From Methanobacterium sp. (GTDB taxonomy: Archaea > Methanobacteriota > Methanobacteria > Methanobacteriales > Methanobacteriaceae), in contig JACRPY010000004.1 of assembly GCA_016222945.1 (NCBI GenBank), positions 62,001-126,000 of the forward strand: a stretch of DNA of 64,000 nt. The letters are read 5' to 3'. The translations under genes were made by a program, and so were the position numbers. The notes beneath the pieces were generated by a model. That model made no database searches, was not told where the DNA came from, and worked only from the letters and a program-made list of their open reading frames with translations. This document shows positions 43,692 through 53,141 of this stretch, one piece after another (the stretch's first letter is position 1; every line of letters begins with the position of its first letter).

Positions 43692-45656
43692 CTATAAAAA
43701 ATCGCCTTCTTCAGCATAATAAATAAAATCTTCTATAAACTCTTTGAATGAATAATTTTTTTGAGTATCAACTTTATTAAAATCTGAAGGATTTCTAAAC
43801 CCTTTTTTAATTCCTGCATCGATTTTTTTAATATCTTTTTCAAGGGTATTTCTTATAGCTGTGATAAATTTAGTATTAGGATTCTTTGAACCTTTTTTAT
43901 AAATCTTTAATTCATTAGCGACCTCTAATACTTCAACATATCCTTTTTGATCGTAAAAATCATTTATCATATCGTTAATTGCTACAGGATACATGCCCCA
44001 TTTAGATGTAAAGTTATCTGTTTCCTCATTGGGCAAATGATAGATCTTAAACTCTATAATGTCCTCTGGAATGTAGCCAGCTATAAATGTACTTACATTA
44101 TCATTTATTAAAGGTCTAGCTCTGTGAATGCACTGATAAATCTCAGAATCCCTCTTTTCAGCACCATAATCTTGAGGAGTATAATTATTTGTTTCAATTT
44201 CCAGTTTCTCTTTTATTATAGGTTCTAAAAACAAGGGCATTTTCCTTTCGAATTCTTCCAAAATAATTTCGTGTTCTATTATTTCTCCTGTTTCTTCATT
44301 TTTCATTTTAATTTTCAATATTTTATTGCCATTTGCATCGAATAATATTTGAGATCCGTAGCCTTTTTCAAATTTAGGTCTCCAAAAATCATCAATTAAA
44401 CTGTAATTTGTCCGGAAAATATTATTATAATCATCCAAAACACCTTCTTCATTAATAGAGGATGTTCCCAATAATAAGAGAGCATCTCTATTTTTAAATG
44501 TGTTCAATCCCCTTGTATCATAAAAATGAGCTGTTTCCTTAATGTATTTAAGTCCCTCGAAAATATCCTCATAATCTTTGTATGTTATCAGGCCCATATT
44601 GGTGTATTTACGAGAAATTCGACTGACAAATTCTTTTAGTTTAAATATTTCAGATCCAAAATAGCTTTTATAGAATAGATTATTCTCATAAATTTTCCAA
44701 ATTTCCTTATCTTTTCTTTTGATAGAGCTTTTGTAGCCATAAAAGTTTATATTCTCTTTTTCTATATCATTTTCAGAACAGAACTGTTCAAAAACTTTAG
44801 TAAAAAACTTTTCAGGGAACGTAGCATCCGAAATAACAACAGGTATACCTTCTAATGCATATTTAAATGCATAATATAAATAAGGTTCATAATAATCTCT
44901 TTTCTCACTATAAATTTTATAATATTTCATCCATTTTTCAAATCCATAAGGATTAAATTGTATTAAAACTTTAATTATATCCTCATTTTCATTATATACG
45001 GCTTCTTTTAAGGCATCACGGTAATCATTAATTAAATAATTGATAAATCTTTCATCACCATCCAACAATTGCATTATATCACAAATGGGGATAATTTCCA
45101 GAACTTCAGATAGTACATCCTCATTAAATAGTAGTTTATCACTTCTATCAAATGTTTCATCAAAAAAAACCATATCAAAATTATAATCCTCTTTTCTATC
45201 AAAAATAAGGTTTAAAAATTCAGGAACAGTTGTCAAATGCTTTTCTTTAGGCTCAAACTGCTTTTTATAATTACATTTCTTTTTTTCAGACTTAGAACAG
45301 AGTTTATTACAGATATATTGGGGAGTAATTTTATTTTCTTCATTTTTGCCGCGAAAATTGAAAATGGGATCGCTACTATTCTTTTTTTTACATAGATAAT
45401 CAAATCCTTTCCAATGTTCAATTAGCCTCTTATTTTTAATAATTTCTTTATATTCAGTTTCAATGAGCTTGTGGGTTGGAACTATAATCAATACTTTCTT
45501 ATCATATGCGTTTTCTAAATATTCTTTAATTAAAGTTGTTTTTCCAGCTCCAGGCTGTAAAGCTAAAATATTAATTCCTTCTTCAAAATTAATTTCTCTT
45601 TTATTTTTCCAGACGGTATCAATGTCACTTCCAAGATCTACCCAGTTTAATTCCAT
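43692..45656 (-). CDS. SF2-type helicase of an integrated element
   Basis: The 654-residue protein has Walker A Q-P-G-A-G-K-T-T (residues 34-41), the DExx box F-F-D-E-T (164-168), and a motif VI-like Q-C-I-H-R-A-R-P near residue 540. Four Cys between motifs I and II (89, 116, 120, 128) resemble the spacing of an XPD-like iron-sulfur or zinc cluster. It is probably the replication helicase of a virus- or plasmid-derived element. It starts 2 nt after the preceding gene's stop, so the two are tightly coupled. Confidence 0.75.
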   Translation of the reverse strand: MELNWVDLGSDIDTVWKNKREINFEEGINILALQPGAGKTTLIKEYLENAYDKKVLIIVPTHKLIETEYKEIIKNKRLIEHWKGFDYLCKKKNSSDPIFNFRGKNEENKITPQYICNKLCSKSEKKKCNYKKQFEPKEKHLTTVPEFLNLIFDRKEDYNFDMVFFDETFDRSDKLLFNEDVLSEVLEIIPICDIMQLLDGDERFINYLINDYRDALKEAVYNENEDIIKVLIQFNPYGFEKWMKYYKIYSEKRDYYEPYLYYAFKYALEGIPVVISDATFPEKFFTKVFEQFCSENDIEKENINFYGYKSSIKRKDKEIWKIYENNLFYKSYFGSEIFKLKEFVSRISRKYTNMGLITYKDYEDIFEGLKYIKETAHFYDTRGLNTFKNRDALLLLGTSSINEEGVLDDYNNIFRTNYSLIDDFWRPKFEKGYGSQILFDANGNKILKIKMKNEETGEIIEHEIILEEFERKMPLFLEPIIKEKLEIETNNYTPQDYGAEKRDSEIYQCIHRARPLINDNVSTFIAGYIPEDIIEFKIYHLPNEETDNFTSKWGMYPVAINDMINDFYDQKGYVEVLEVANELKIYKKGSKNPNTKFITAIRNTLEKDIKKIDAGIKKGFRNPSDFNKVDTQKNYSFKEFIEDFIYYAEEGDFL

Positions 45657-45658
45657 TT

Positions 45659-46684
45659 TTACACCAATTTATTCCCAGATACTTCAGAAATTAAATTTTC
45701 TAAGGATTTATCTGCATCTTTTCTTTCACTAAGCCCATGTACAAACCTTTCAGTTAATGCATCTCTAATTTGATTTTGAGATTTAATGTATGATATAATG
45801 TCTTCGAATAACTCATTAATTTCATTTGAAGTTCTTATTCCGGGTTTTGAATAACCTAATTTCATTTTAATGAATTCATCATCTTTAAGTGGTTTATTAT
45901 ATGTAAATAAAGCATCGATTAGTTTCTCATCTTGCCCTTCTAAGCCTTGTTCTTTAATCTGCCAACCTCTAATTTGTTTCTCATCTTCTGAATTATACAT
46001 TAAATTGTACCTAATGAATCTTTCAGCGCCATATAACTCTTTTATTGGCATTGAATGTTCTTCACCAGCTAAGTATCTGATATTTAAGTATTCATACTTT
46101 TCACGTAATTGTGGAAGCTTTTTTTTACTCATTTCCATTTCATATCCTATTGATTCAGAATATTCTTTAATAGATTCAGTAGGATTATTTAGATTGTAGA
46201 AGTGTATTATCCAATATGCATCAATCCATGCTAGCTCATCATCATTTAAATCTCTAATTTTCAATATATCTTCTGTTATATTCCATTTTTCCAACTTTTT
46301 AGACTCAATATTTTGTATTCTACCAGAAAATAATTTTTTAAGCTCATTTTTAGCTATTTTAGCATTTTCTAAATTGTCACTACTCATTTTATTAAAAATA
46401 TGCAGTATTTCAAGAGGATCTGTTTTCATTAAGCTAAAAATTAGATAATCTGACTTTAAATTCTGTCTTCTCGTGCCTTTAGGTTTAGGTTCGTAGCCTA
46501 TAATATGAACTTTATCCTTATCCATAAGTCGCATTATAGATTCATCAAAAGTCTTTTTTTTATCCTCAGGCCTTTTTATATTGGGTAATTTATTTATAGC
46601 TTCTTTTTTTAGCTCTTTTCCCGTAAGTGCCCCTTTTTCTAATACTTTTAGAATTGGTTCATCCAACTCAGGTTTTTTTGGCAT
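45659..46684 (-). CDS. Winged-helix protein coupled to the helicase
   Basis: The start is placed at 46684 (M-P-K-K-P-E-L-D-E-P-I-L-K-V-L) with TTGGAGAA upstream; an ATG 21 nt earlier overlaps that site. The first 80 residues look like a winged helix (I-L-K-V-L-E-K-G-A-L-T-G-K-E-L, D-E-S-I-M-R-L-M-D-K-D-K-V); the remaining 260 are mostly helical and unrecognised. Tight linkage with the helicase suggests a replication initiator or regulator of the integrated element (inference). Confidence 0.6.
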   Translation of the reverse strand: MPKKPELDEPILKVLEKGALTGKELKKEAINKLPNIKRPEDKKKTFDESIMRLMDKDKVHIIGYEPKPKGTRRQNLKSDYLIFSLMKTDPLEILHIFNKMSSDNLENAKIAKNELKKLFSGRIQNIESKKLEKWNITEDILKIRDLNDDELAWIDAYWIIHFYNLNNPTESIKEYSESIGYEMEMSKKKLPQLREKYEYLNIRYLAGEEHSMPIKELYGAERFIRYNLMYNSEDEKQIRGWQIKEQGLEGQDEKLIDALFTYNKPLKDDEFIKMKLGYSKPGIRTSNEINELFEDIISYIKSQNQIRDALTERFVHGLSERKDADKSLENLISEVSGNKLV

Positions 46685-46823
46685 ATAATTTTCTCCAAAA
46701 TTCATATATGTGCTAATAGCACTTAAAACTACCTAAATTTACATTTGATTGTGCATTTAGAATAGCTTTTGAAGCTACATTAAAAGAAAGTAGCTTTCAA
46801 AAAAAGAAAAAGAGGCTGATAAA

Positions 46824-46892
46824 ATGGAAAATGGTTTAGAAAGTTTTAGAAATGAATTAAAAACTATTGAAGGAGGTGAAAAAAGATGTTAA
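46824..46892 (+). CDS. 22-residue ORF overlapping the next gene
   Basis: ATG 46824 follows GAGGCTGATAAA and encodes M-E-N-G-L-E-S-F-R-N-E-L-K-T-I-E-G-G-E-K-R-C. The stop at 46890-46892 overlaps the ATG at 46886, and the AGGAGGTG for the next gene lies within its 3' end. This arrangement fits a coupled leader peptide or a tiny protein. Confidence 0.45.
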   Translation: MENGLESFRNELKTIEGGEKRC

Positions 46893-47458
46893 TAGATTAT
46901 TTTAAGGGACCTGCTGAAGAATATGTATTAGGAAAAACTCCTATAAATCTCTTAAACGCAATAATGCGGATAAATAATGAGCTTGAAAGCCAATCACAAA
47001 TTATAAAATGGACAAAAACTGAAAATAAAATGATTACTGGTGGATTTCCTGTTGAAATTCATAGTAAAGATAGTAAAAATCAATCCAATCTGTATATTAA
47101 TGAAGAGTATTCAAAATATGTTGCTGAAACACTCTGTTTACAGAAACCAGAATGGGAAGAAGGGAAATATAATAGTGAAATTGTTGAATTAATGCTTCAT
47201 AATTTTACAATATCTGATATCATTCAAATAGAAAAGTTGATTAAACATCTATTGTATGAAAGATCTAAAATCAATTCTATGGATTATAAAGAGGGTATAC
47301 CCAGTGTTATGGAACTTCCTCTAAATCCTTGTGATCAAAATGAATTGGAAGATATTGTGAACAATTTCTTTAAGAATAACAATGTAACTGATAGTTTAAA
47401 AAATTATTTAGGCCGTTTGTTAATTAAATATTGTTTATACTATGCATTTTATTTCTAA
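46886..47458 (+). CDS. Unrecognised helical protein of the integrated element
   Basis: The 190-residue protein starts behind a strong AGGAGGTG. It shows P-I-N-L-L-N-A-I-M-R-I-N-N-E-L-E, acidic helices and a hydrophobic C-terminus L-I-K-Y-C-L-Y-Y-A-F-Y-F. No known motif is recognised. It is divergent from the helicase operon and upstream of the recombinase, so it probably belongs to the mobile element. Confidence 0.55.
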   Translation: MLIDYFKGPAEEYVLGKTPINLLNAIMRINNELESQSQIIKWTKTENKMITGGFPVEIHSKDSKNQSNLYINEEYSKYVAETLCLQKPEWEEGKYNSEIVELMLHNFTISDIIQIEKLIKHLLYERSKINSMDYKEGIPSVMELPLNPCDQNELEDIVNNFFKNNNVTDSLKNYLGRLLIKYCLYYAFYF

Positions 47459-47791
47459 AATAACAAAAATTAAATCTCTTCTTTCATTTTTTTTAACCAC
47501 TGAAATTAACATCAGGGTTTGGAGGATGAGAGACCATTATTTTACAGAAAATAATTTACAGAATAATTGGAGATAACAAGTATTATTTTGTTAAATGGGT
47601 TAATATAAAGTATTTATGTAAAATCAATTACCTAATGAAACTCTAAAATTAAAAAATAATTATCGTAGTTAGTATAATAGTAAATGGGGCCTTAATAAAG
47701 ACAGTAGATTTATATACAATATGAGGTATATAATAATTAGTAATATGTAATGGTTATGGATTTTAATATTTAATAAACGGCTGTGGAAAGA
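47459..47791. other. 333-bp region before the recombinase gene
   Basis: No gene is visible. A direct repeat TTTACAGAA(A)TAAT occurs twice near 47540-47567. The last 100 bases hold several TATA-like stretches (TTTATATACAA, TATATAATAA). An attachment site may lie here or beyond the recombinase, but none could be proven. Confidence 0.35.
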
Positions 47792-49093
47792 ATGGTAGCC
47801 TTAAAAAACGTTGTGAAAGAAATTGAGACTATAAGTGTAGTTAACTCATGGTTAAAGGATTTAAGTCACAACACTAAAAAGAGTTATTTGAATGCCTTAG
47901 CTGAATTTTGTATTGCTAATAGTTTAAATCCTGAAGAAATGTTGAAAATCATTTATATGGAAGAAGAGGAAAGATTACCGGCATGGGAGCGTTCAGTAAA
48001 TAAATGGTTTGAAAATTTTGATGAACATTGTAAAAAACAGAATCGTACCAAAAAAACCAGGGATAATAGAAGAGGCATTGTAAATGCGTTTATTTGTTTC
48101 AATGAATTACCAGCTTATGTAGAAAGAGGTAAAAGAAGAAAATCTAATGATTTCAAAGAACCTAATAAAAGAAAAGCCTTAACTAAAGATAATATTAGAA
48201 ATCTTTTAGATGCTTGTAAAACTTGGAAAATGAAAGCGGTAATTTTAACTCAAGTATCATCAGGACTATCAGCAGCAGATATCTTAAAATTGAAAGTTAA
48301 AGATATTAAAACGGGAATTATTGAAGTTCACGACAAAAATGCAGGGAAAAATAGGAGAATATGTAAATTACATTTGTCAAGAAAGAAAACTAATAAAGAG
48401 TTTATAACTTTTATTAGTGAAGAAGCTCTTGGAGCTATTGAAAAATATCTTAAACTTGAAAGAATTAATCCAGATTTTGATGGTGCATTATTTCCTTCTT
48501 CTAAATCTTCAAATAAACCAATGAAAATAAATACGCTTCAAATGGCCTATATATCTCTTAATAATTATCTTGGATGGGAAAATGAGGAAAAGGGCAGGTT
48601 TAGAAAAGCTACAAGTCATATGATGAGGAAGTTTTTCAATACACAATTAGTTTATGCTGGAATGCCTGAAGAGATAAGGGAACATTTTATGGGTCATGTA
48701 TTGAAAAGTAAAGTTAGGGATGCTTATTTTTTAAATAATGATGAAGAATTACAGAAAGTTTATCTAAAATATATGCATAAAGTTACAATACAACCCAAAG
48801 AGTCCCCCGTGAGTATGTTTGAATTTAATGAAGTTATAACAAATCATGAAAAGCTTAAAAAAGAAAATAAACAATTAAAAATAGATTTAAACGAATTTAG
48901 GGAATTAATTGCTAATTATAATGTTGCTCTTGATGAGCCAAATAAAGAATTAAAGGAAGAAAATATGCAATTAGGTGAAGCGTTATCTGGTGTAATGTAT
49001 GATAATCAAATGCAACAGTCTGAGATAATGGAATTGAGTCAAATTGTGCAAGAAATGAAGCAAGAAATAAAGAAGATAAAAAATAATGCTTAG
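47792..49093 (+). CDS. Tyrosine recombinase (integrase) with coiled-coil tail
   Basis: The start is ATG 47792 (M-V-A-L-K-N-V-V) or GTG 47783; neither has a strong site. It carries an N-terminal SAM-like DNA-binding domain, then the catalytic domain: H-M-M-R-K-F-F-N-T (HxxR), H-F-M-G-H and the nucleophile Tyr in R-D-A-Y-F. The box I position reads S-S-G-L-S-A-A-D, where the usual first Arg is replaced by Ser. A C-terminal coiled coil of about 85 residues is unusual. It probably moved the element that includes the helicase genes. Confidence 0.85.
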   Translation: MVALKNVVKEIETISVVNSWLKDLSHNTKKSYLNALAEFCIANSLNPEEMLKIIYMEEEERLPAWERSVNKWFENFDEHCKKQNRTKKTRDNRRGIVNAFICFNELPAYVERGKRRKSNDFKEPNKRKALTKDNIRNLLDACKTWKMKAVILTQVSSGLSAADILKLKVKDIKTGIIEVHDKNAGKNRRICKLHLSRKKTNKEFITFISEEALGAIEKYLKLERINPDFDGALFPSSKSSNKPMKINTLQMAYISLNNYLGWENEEKGRFRKATSHMMRKFFNTQLVYAGMPEEIREHFMGHVLKSKVRDAYFLNNDEELQKVYLKYMHKVTIQPKESPVSMFEFNEVITNHEKLKKENKQLKIDLNEFRELIANYNVALDEPNKELKEENMQLGEALSGVMYDNQMQQSEIMELSQIVQEMKQEIKKIKNNA

Positions 49094-49207
49094 TTTTTAT
49101 ATTTCAGTGCATATTGTTTAATTAAATTTTAAAGCTTTGATATTCCTTTTAATTTATAATGAAATTAATTTTTTTGTCATGTTAACTAACAAAATTATTG
49201 TTAAACT

Positions 49208-49816
49208 CTATATGAGTAATAGGAGATATGTTATGAACCATAATATAAATCCTGCTAATGCAAGTAAACCGGATTGTTCGGCTTTTTTAGGTTTACTATC
49301 GTGCCACACAATATAACCAATAATACCAGCCAATGGTGAAAAAAGAAATATTATAATACCCATACCGATACCTAAACCCTTTTTACTTATTATTTCAGTG
49401 GATTGGGGCTTATTTTTTAGGTCATGGCCACATTTATAACAAAATTCAGCATCTTTTGGATTTTCAATTTCACATTTTGGACAAATATTAGCTCCTATTT
49501 TTGCTCCACATTTAATACAAAATTCAGCTTCTTCAATATTTTTATAACCACAATGCCTACATATATCTAATTCGTTACGTTTTTCCTCAAGTTTTTTCCT
49601 AATATCTTCAGCAGACATATGTTTATTAGTTATTTCTTTCGTATCTAATTTGGAATTTTCTTTTGTATCTAATTTGGAATTTTCAAGATCTTCAATTTCA
49701 TATTCTTTAGCTTCTCTGTAGTCCCCACCGCAGTCACAGCCATAAAAATCACCTAATGATTCACCTTCTTGCAGTTTGTAATAGCCCCCACATTTTTCGC
49801 ATATTAAATATTTCAT
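49208..49816 (-). CDS. Zinc-ribbon membrane protein
   Basis: The 202-residue protein begins L-I-C-E-K-C-G-G-Y-Y-K-L-Q-E-G-E-S with C-D-C-G-G following, the same N-terminal module as four proteins at 60.6-64 kb. Two further ribbons follow (I-C-R-H-C-G-Y ... F-C-I-K-C-G; I-C-P-K-C-E ... F-C-Y-K-C-G), then two membrane helices at the C-terminus. An eight-residue tandem repeat N-S-K-L-D-T-K-E (24-nt duplication near 49638-49685) lies in the linker. The ribbons should be cytoplasmic. The function is unknown. Confidence 0.7.
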   Translation of the reverse strand: MKYLICEKCGGYYKLQEGESLGDFYGCDCGGDYREAKEYEIEDLENSKLDTKENSKLDTKEITNKHMSAEDIRKKLEEKRNELDICRHCGYKNIEEAEFCIKCGAKIGANICPKCEIENPKDAEFCYKCGHDLKNKPQSTEIISKKGLGIGMGIIIFLFSPLAGIIGYIVWHDSKPKKAEQSGLLALAGFILWFITYLLLLI

Positions 49817-50167
49817 TAAAATTTCTCCTTTTGTAATAATTAAAATTAGATTAATTCTTATTAGTATTTATACTTAATATTACAATTTTCAAAAATAAGC
49901 AATTATATATAATTTTGGGATATAAAGATGAGTCACATATCCTCGTTTTTAAAATAAGGTTAGGAACGTAGAAATTTCTTTGTAATCTTTAGGAATTTCA
50001 AATAATTAACTTTATTAATCTTGAGATATTAAATTCCAACAATAATTATACAAGCTATGATAATTTGATAAATGATTATAAATGACTTATAAATATGATT
50101 AAAACTTTTAAAATTGATTGATACAAAATCTGGGCTTAAAGGAGTTTAATTTTTTGGAGCTGATTAT
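49817..50167. other. 351-bp AT-rich divergent intergenic region
   Basis: No gene is visible. It contains AATTAACTTTATTAAT at 50004-50019, identical to 36121-36136 on the other side of the accessory island. Otherwise plain A/T with promoters for both flanking genes. Confidence 0.4.
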
Positions 50168-51181
50168 TTGAATATCCTTATTATTGAATATGCTACAGCA
50201 TTAGGAATAGATGATCCGTCAATTAGTGCTGAAGGCCATGCCATGATTAAAGGACTTTTAAAAGACTTTAAAAACAAAAATACTGATTATTTAATATCCA
50301 AAAAAATCCAAAATTTTAATAGCAGTTACTGCAACCCTGTTGAACTTGAAGAAGATTTAATGGAATGGATAAATAAAAATATATCAAATTATGACGCCTG
50401 CCTGGTTATAGCTCCTGAAGAAGATTTTATTTTATATGAAATAACCTATTTGATTGAAAAAAAAGGTGTTTGCATCATTGGTTCAAGTTCAAATGCAGTA
50501 AAGGTTTGTTCTGATAAATATGTTATGTATGAAGCACTAAAAGACCACGTGCCAATTATAAAGACTGAAAAAGTTTATTTCAATGATATAAACAAATACA
50601 TAGTCTTTAATAATAAAAAAAAAGTTGTAAAACCTGCAGATGGTGTTTCATGTTCTGGAGTACAGATCATAAACAATTCAAAAGAATTAAAAAAAGCAGC
50701 TTCTATGCTTGAAAATAATCTCCCCTACTTTATAATTCAAGATTTTGTGGAAGGGACCTCAGCAAGCGTTAGTTTAATAAGCAATGGTAAAGAAGCAATT
50801 CCATTAAGCTTAAATCTACAGGATATTGAACTTACAGGGGATGGAATAAATTATAATGGAGGTAAAGTTCCTTTAAACCATGAACTTGCAGATGAAGCCA
50901 AAGAAATTGCTAAAAAAGCTGCTGAATCAATTAATGGCCTTAAAGGGTATGTTGGTGTGGACATGATTTTAGGGGATGAAGTTCATTTAGTGGAGATAAA
51001 TTCCAGAATTACAACTCCTTATGTTGCTTTAAGGGATATTTTAGATTTTAACATTGGTGATGCAATTTTAGATTCTATTTATGGGATATTACCTTCAAAA
51101 ATTCAATTAAATGGAGAAATATCATTTTTTAAACAAAATAATACATTAAACTTTAAAAAATTAGACATAAATCAAAAATGA
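50168..51181 (+). CDS. mfnD: Tyramine--L-glutamate ligase of methanofuran synthesis
   Basis: The 337-residue ATP-grasp protein starts at TTG 50168 behind GGAGCTGATTA. It shows I-I-E-Y-A-T-A-L-G, V-V-K-P-A-D-G-V-S-C-S-G, F-V-E-G-T-S-A-S-V, V-D-M-I-L-G-D and E-I-N-S-R-I-T-T-P. MfnD links glutamate to tyramine in methanofuran assembly. The next gene is the family of MfnF, which supports the call. Confidence 0.83.
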   Translation: MNILIIEYATALGIDDPSISAEGHAMIKGLLKDFKNKNTDYLISKKIQNFNSSYCNPVELEEDLMEWINKNISNYDACLVIAPEEDFILYEITYLIEKKGVCIIGSSSNAVKVCSDKYVMYEALKDHVPIIKTEKVYFNDINKYIVFNNKKKVVKPADGVSCSGVQIINNSKELKKAASMLENNLPYFIIQDFVEGTSASVSLISNGKEAIPLSLNLQDIELTGDGINYNGGKVPLNHELADEAKEIAKKAAESINGLKGYVGVDMILGDEVHLVEINSRITTPYVALRDILDFNIGDAILDSIYGILPSKIQLNGEISFFKQNNTLNFKKLDINQK

Positions 51182-51232
51182 TAACTTCTTTAAAACTAAC
51201 TAATAAAATTAAAATAAATAACGAGTGATTTT

Positions 51233-52264
51233 ATGAAAATTGCAGGATTTGACATTGGTGGGGCAAATACAGACTTAGCTGTGGTTGAATTTAACGATCA
51301 CGGTGATATAATAGATATTAAAACTGATTTTAAATATTTTCCAATGTGGCTTGAAAAAGATAAACTTGGAAATGCTCTTATAGATTTAATTGGCGATGAT
51401 ATAAACGATTTAGATGCAGTGGGAATTTGCATGACAGCTGAGCTTGTGGATGCATATAAAACAAAAAAAGAAGGAGTATTGGATATTTCCAGGAAATCTA
51501 ATGAATCATTCAATGTTCCTGTTGGCTTTATTGGTCTTAATGGTGTTTTAAAATATAAAGATGTCATTAAAAATCCAGAGGATGTTGCTGCAGCAAACTG
51601 GATTGCAACATCCAAAATAGCATCCAAAATGGAACCTAATTCAATAATGATAGATACAGGAAGTACAACAACAGATATAATTCCAATAAAAAACGGATCA
51701 GAATGTACTAAAGGGCGATCTGACCTTGAAAGATTAAAAACCGGAGAATTAGTTTACAGTGGAACTTTAAGAACAAATGTGGCCACTATAGTCCGAAAAG
51801 TACCCCTTGGTGATGAATTTATCAGAGTGTCCTCAGAACTTTTTGCAATCACTGCAGACATACACATGGTCCTGGGAAACATAAAAAAAGAGGAATATAC
51901 TTGTAGCACACCTGACGGGGCAGGAAAATCAAAAGAAGAGTGTATGCGAAGAATAGCGAGAGTTATATGTGGAGACATGGACATGTTAACTCCAGATAAT
52001 ATATGTGAAATTGCTGCATTTATCTACCAAAAACAGATTGAGAGAATTGCAGAAGCGCTTATAGAAGTTTCAAAAAGAGAAAAAATAGAAAAAGTTGTAA
52101 CCACAGGGTTAGGTATGGATATAATTGGTGCAAAAGCTGCTGAAATGGCAGAAATCAATTTTGAAGGAATGGATAAAATTATTACAAAAGAAGAATGTGT
52201 TGTTGCACCAGCTATTGGAACTGCATTAATGATGGAACAATTTATGAGAAAGGATGAAATTTAA
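51233..52264 (+). CDS. mfnF: Methanofuran synthesis protein MfnF (hydantoinase-like fold)
   Basis: The 343-residue protein belongs to the H4MPT-linked C1 pathway family of the actin-like ATPase/hydantoinase fold: A-G-F-D-I-G-G-A-N-T-D-L-A, M-I-D-T-G-S-T-T-T-D-I-I-P, and T-T-G-L-G near the end. MfnF joins aminomethylfuran diphosphate with gamma-glutamyltyramine. GAGTGATTTT precedes its ATG. It is co-directional with mfnD at 51 nt. Confidence 0.83.
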   Translation: MKIAGFDIGGANTDLAVVEFNDHGDIIDIKTDFKYFPMWLEKDKLGNALIDLIGDDINDLDAVGICMTAELVDAYKTKKEGVLDISRKSNESFNVPVGFIGLNGVLKYKDVIKNPEDVAAANWIATSKIASKMEPNSIMIDTGSTTTDIIPIKNGSECTKGRSDLERLKTGELVYSGTLRTNVATIVRKVPLGDEFIRVSSELFAITADIHMVLGNIKKEEYTCSTPDGAGKSKEECMRRIARVICGDMDMLTPDNICEIAAFIYQKQIERIAEALIEVSKREKIEKVVTTGLGMDIIGAKAAEMAEINFEGMDKIITKEECVVAPAIGTALMMEQFMRKDEI

Positions 52265-52383
52265 ACTAATCAGTTTGTTTAATAAGTTAGGACTAATTCT
52301 AATTCTTTTAAGAGAAAAGTATAAAAATATATAAATCAGAATATTCAAGTTCTAATTAAATTTAAGGGAGTAAAAGTAATTTC

Positions 52384-53064
52384 ATGAATAAAAAAGCAAC
52401 AACAATGGTTATTTTGCTGTTAATTTTAGCAGCCATAGGATTATATATATTTTATAATTCTGGGGAAAAAACGACTTTAGGATACAATAGTAATGGATAT
52501 ATTACTAAAGAAGTATATAATCATTATGGTGCTTCAAAACAAAAAATAGCAGTTATTACTGGAATGCACCCTCGTGAAGACTTATCAAAATCAGTTGTTC
52601 CATCATCTGTAAAATATTATGCACTTACACATAATATTGAAATTGTAAATTACCAGGTATCAGTTACAAATCAGCCTGAGGTCTTTACAGCAAGTAGAAG
52701 TAATGGTGAAGGGCTTGTAGCTCAATATATAGTTCCGGATATTCAAAAATCAGATTATAGTCTTGTTATAATCTGTCATGACCATGAAAAAGGATATGGT
52801 ACTGGTTATTACATTGCAACACCAAGTATGGATTCAAAATCGGTGTCATTAGCTGGAGCAGTGCATAATCTTCTCCCAAATTTCAATTATTATCAACGGG
52901 CTACTGATGAAAAACCGAAAAGCTCATCTATTATGAATGTAGACAATCCAATAACATCTACTGGAACCCCTGTATTTGTTTACGAAATTCCAGAATGGTA
53001 CGGAAGCTTTGATGCATTTTTTAAATCTAACAGTTTGATAGATGCTTCTTTTAAGGTATTATAA
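52384..53064 (+). CDS. Membrane-anchored M14-like protein (paralogue 1)
   Basis: The 226-residue protein has an N-terminal signal anchor (residues 7-25). It then shows A-V-I-T-G-M-H-P-R-E, which resembles the zinc-binding HxxE of M14 carboxypeptidases and AstE-like hydrolases, and V-I-I-C-H-D-H-E-K-G-Y-G-T-G-Y-Y. The outer-face domain may be a metallopeptidase-like enzyme. The next gene is a paralogue of similar length. Assignment is tentative. Confidence 0.55.
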   Translation: MNKKATTMVILLLILAAIGLYIFYNSGEKTTLGYNSNGYITKEVYNHYGASKQKIAVITGMHPREDLSKSVVPSSVKYYALTHNIEIVNYQVSVTNQPEVFTASRSNGEGLVAQYIVPDIQKSDYSLVIICHDHEKGYGTGYYIATPSMDSKSVSLAGAVHNLLPNFNYYQRATDEKPKSSSIMNVDNPITSTGTPVFVYEIPEWYGSFDAFFKSNSLIDASFKVL

Positions 53065-53141
53065 CATTATAAAATGAAAATTTCAATAGATCTCAAATTG
53101 AGCATTAATAACACGAATAATCTTTAAACGAGTGAAAAATA

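Noticed and set aside
47459..47791. tRNA-based attachment site next to the recombinase
   Set aside because: No tRNA gene or tRNA 3' fragment is visible on either side of the recombinase gene.
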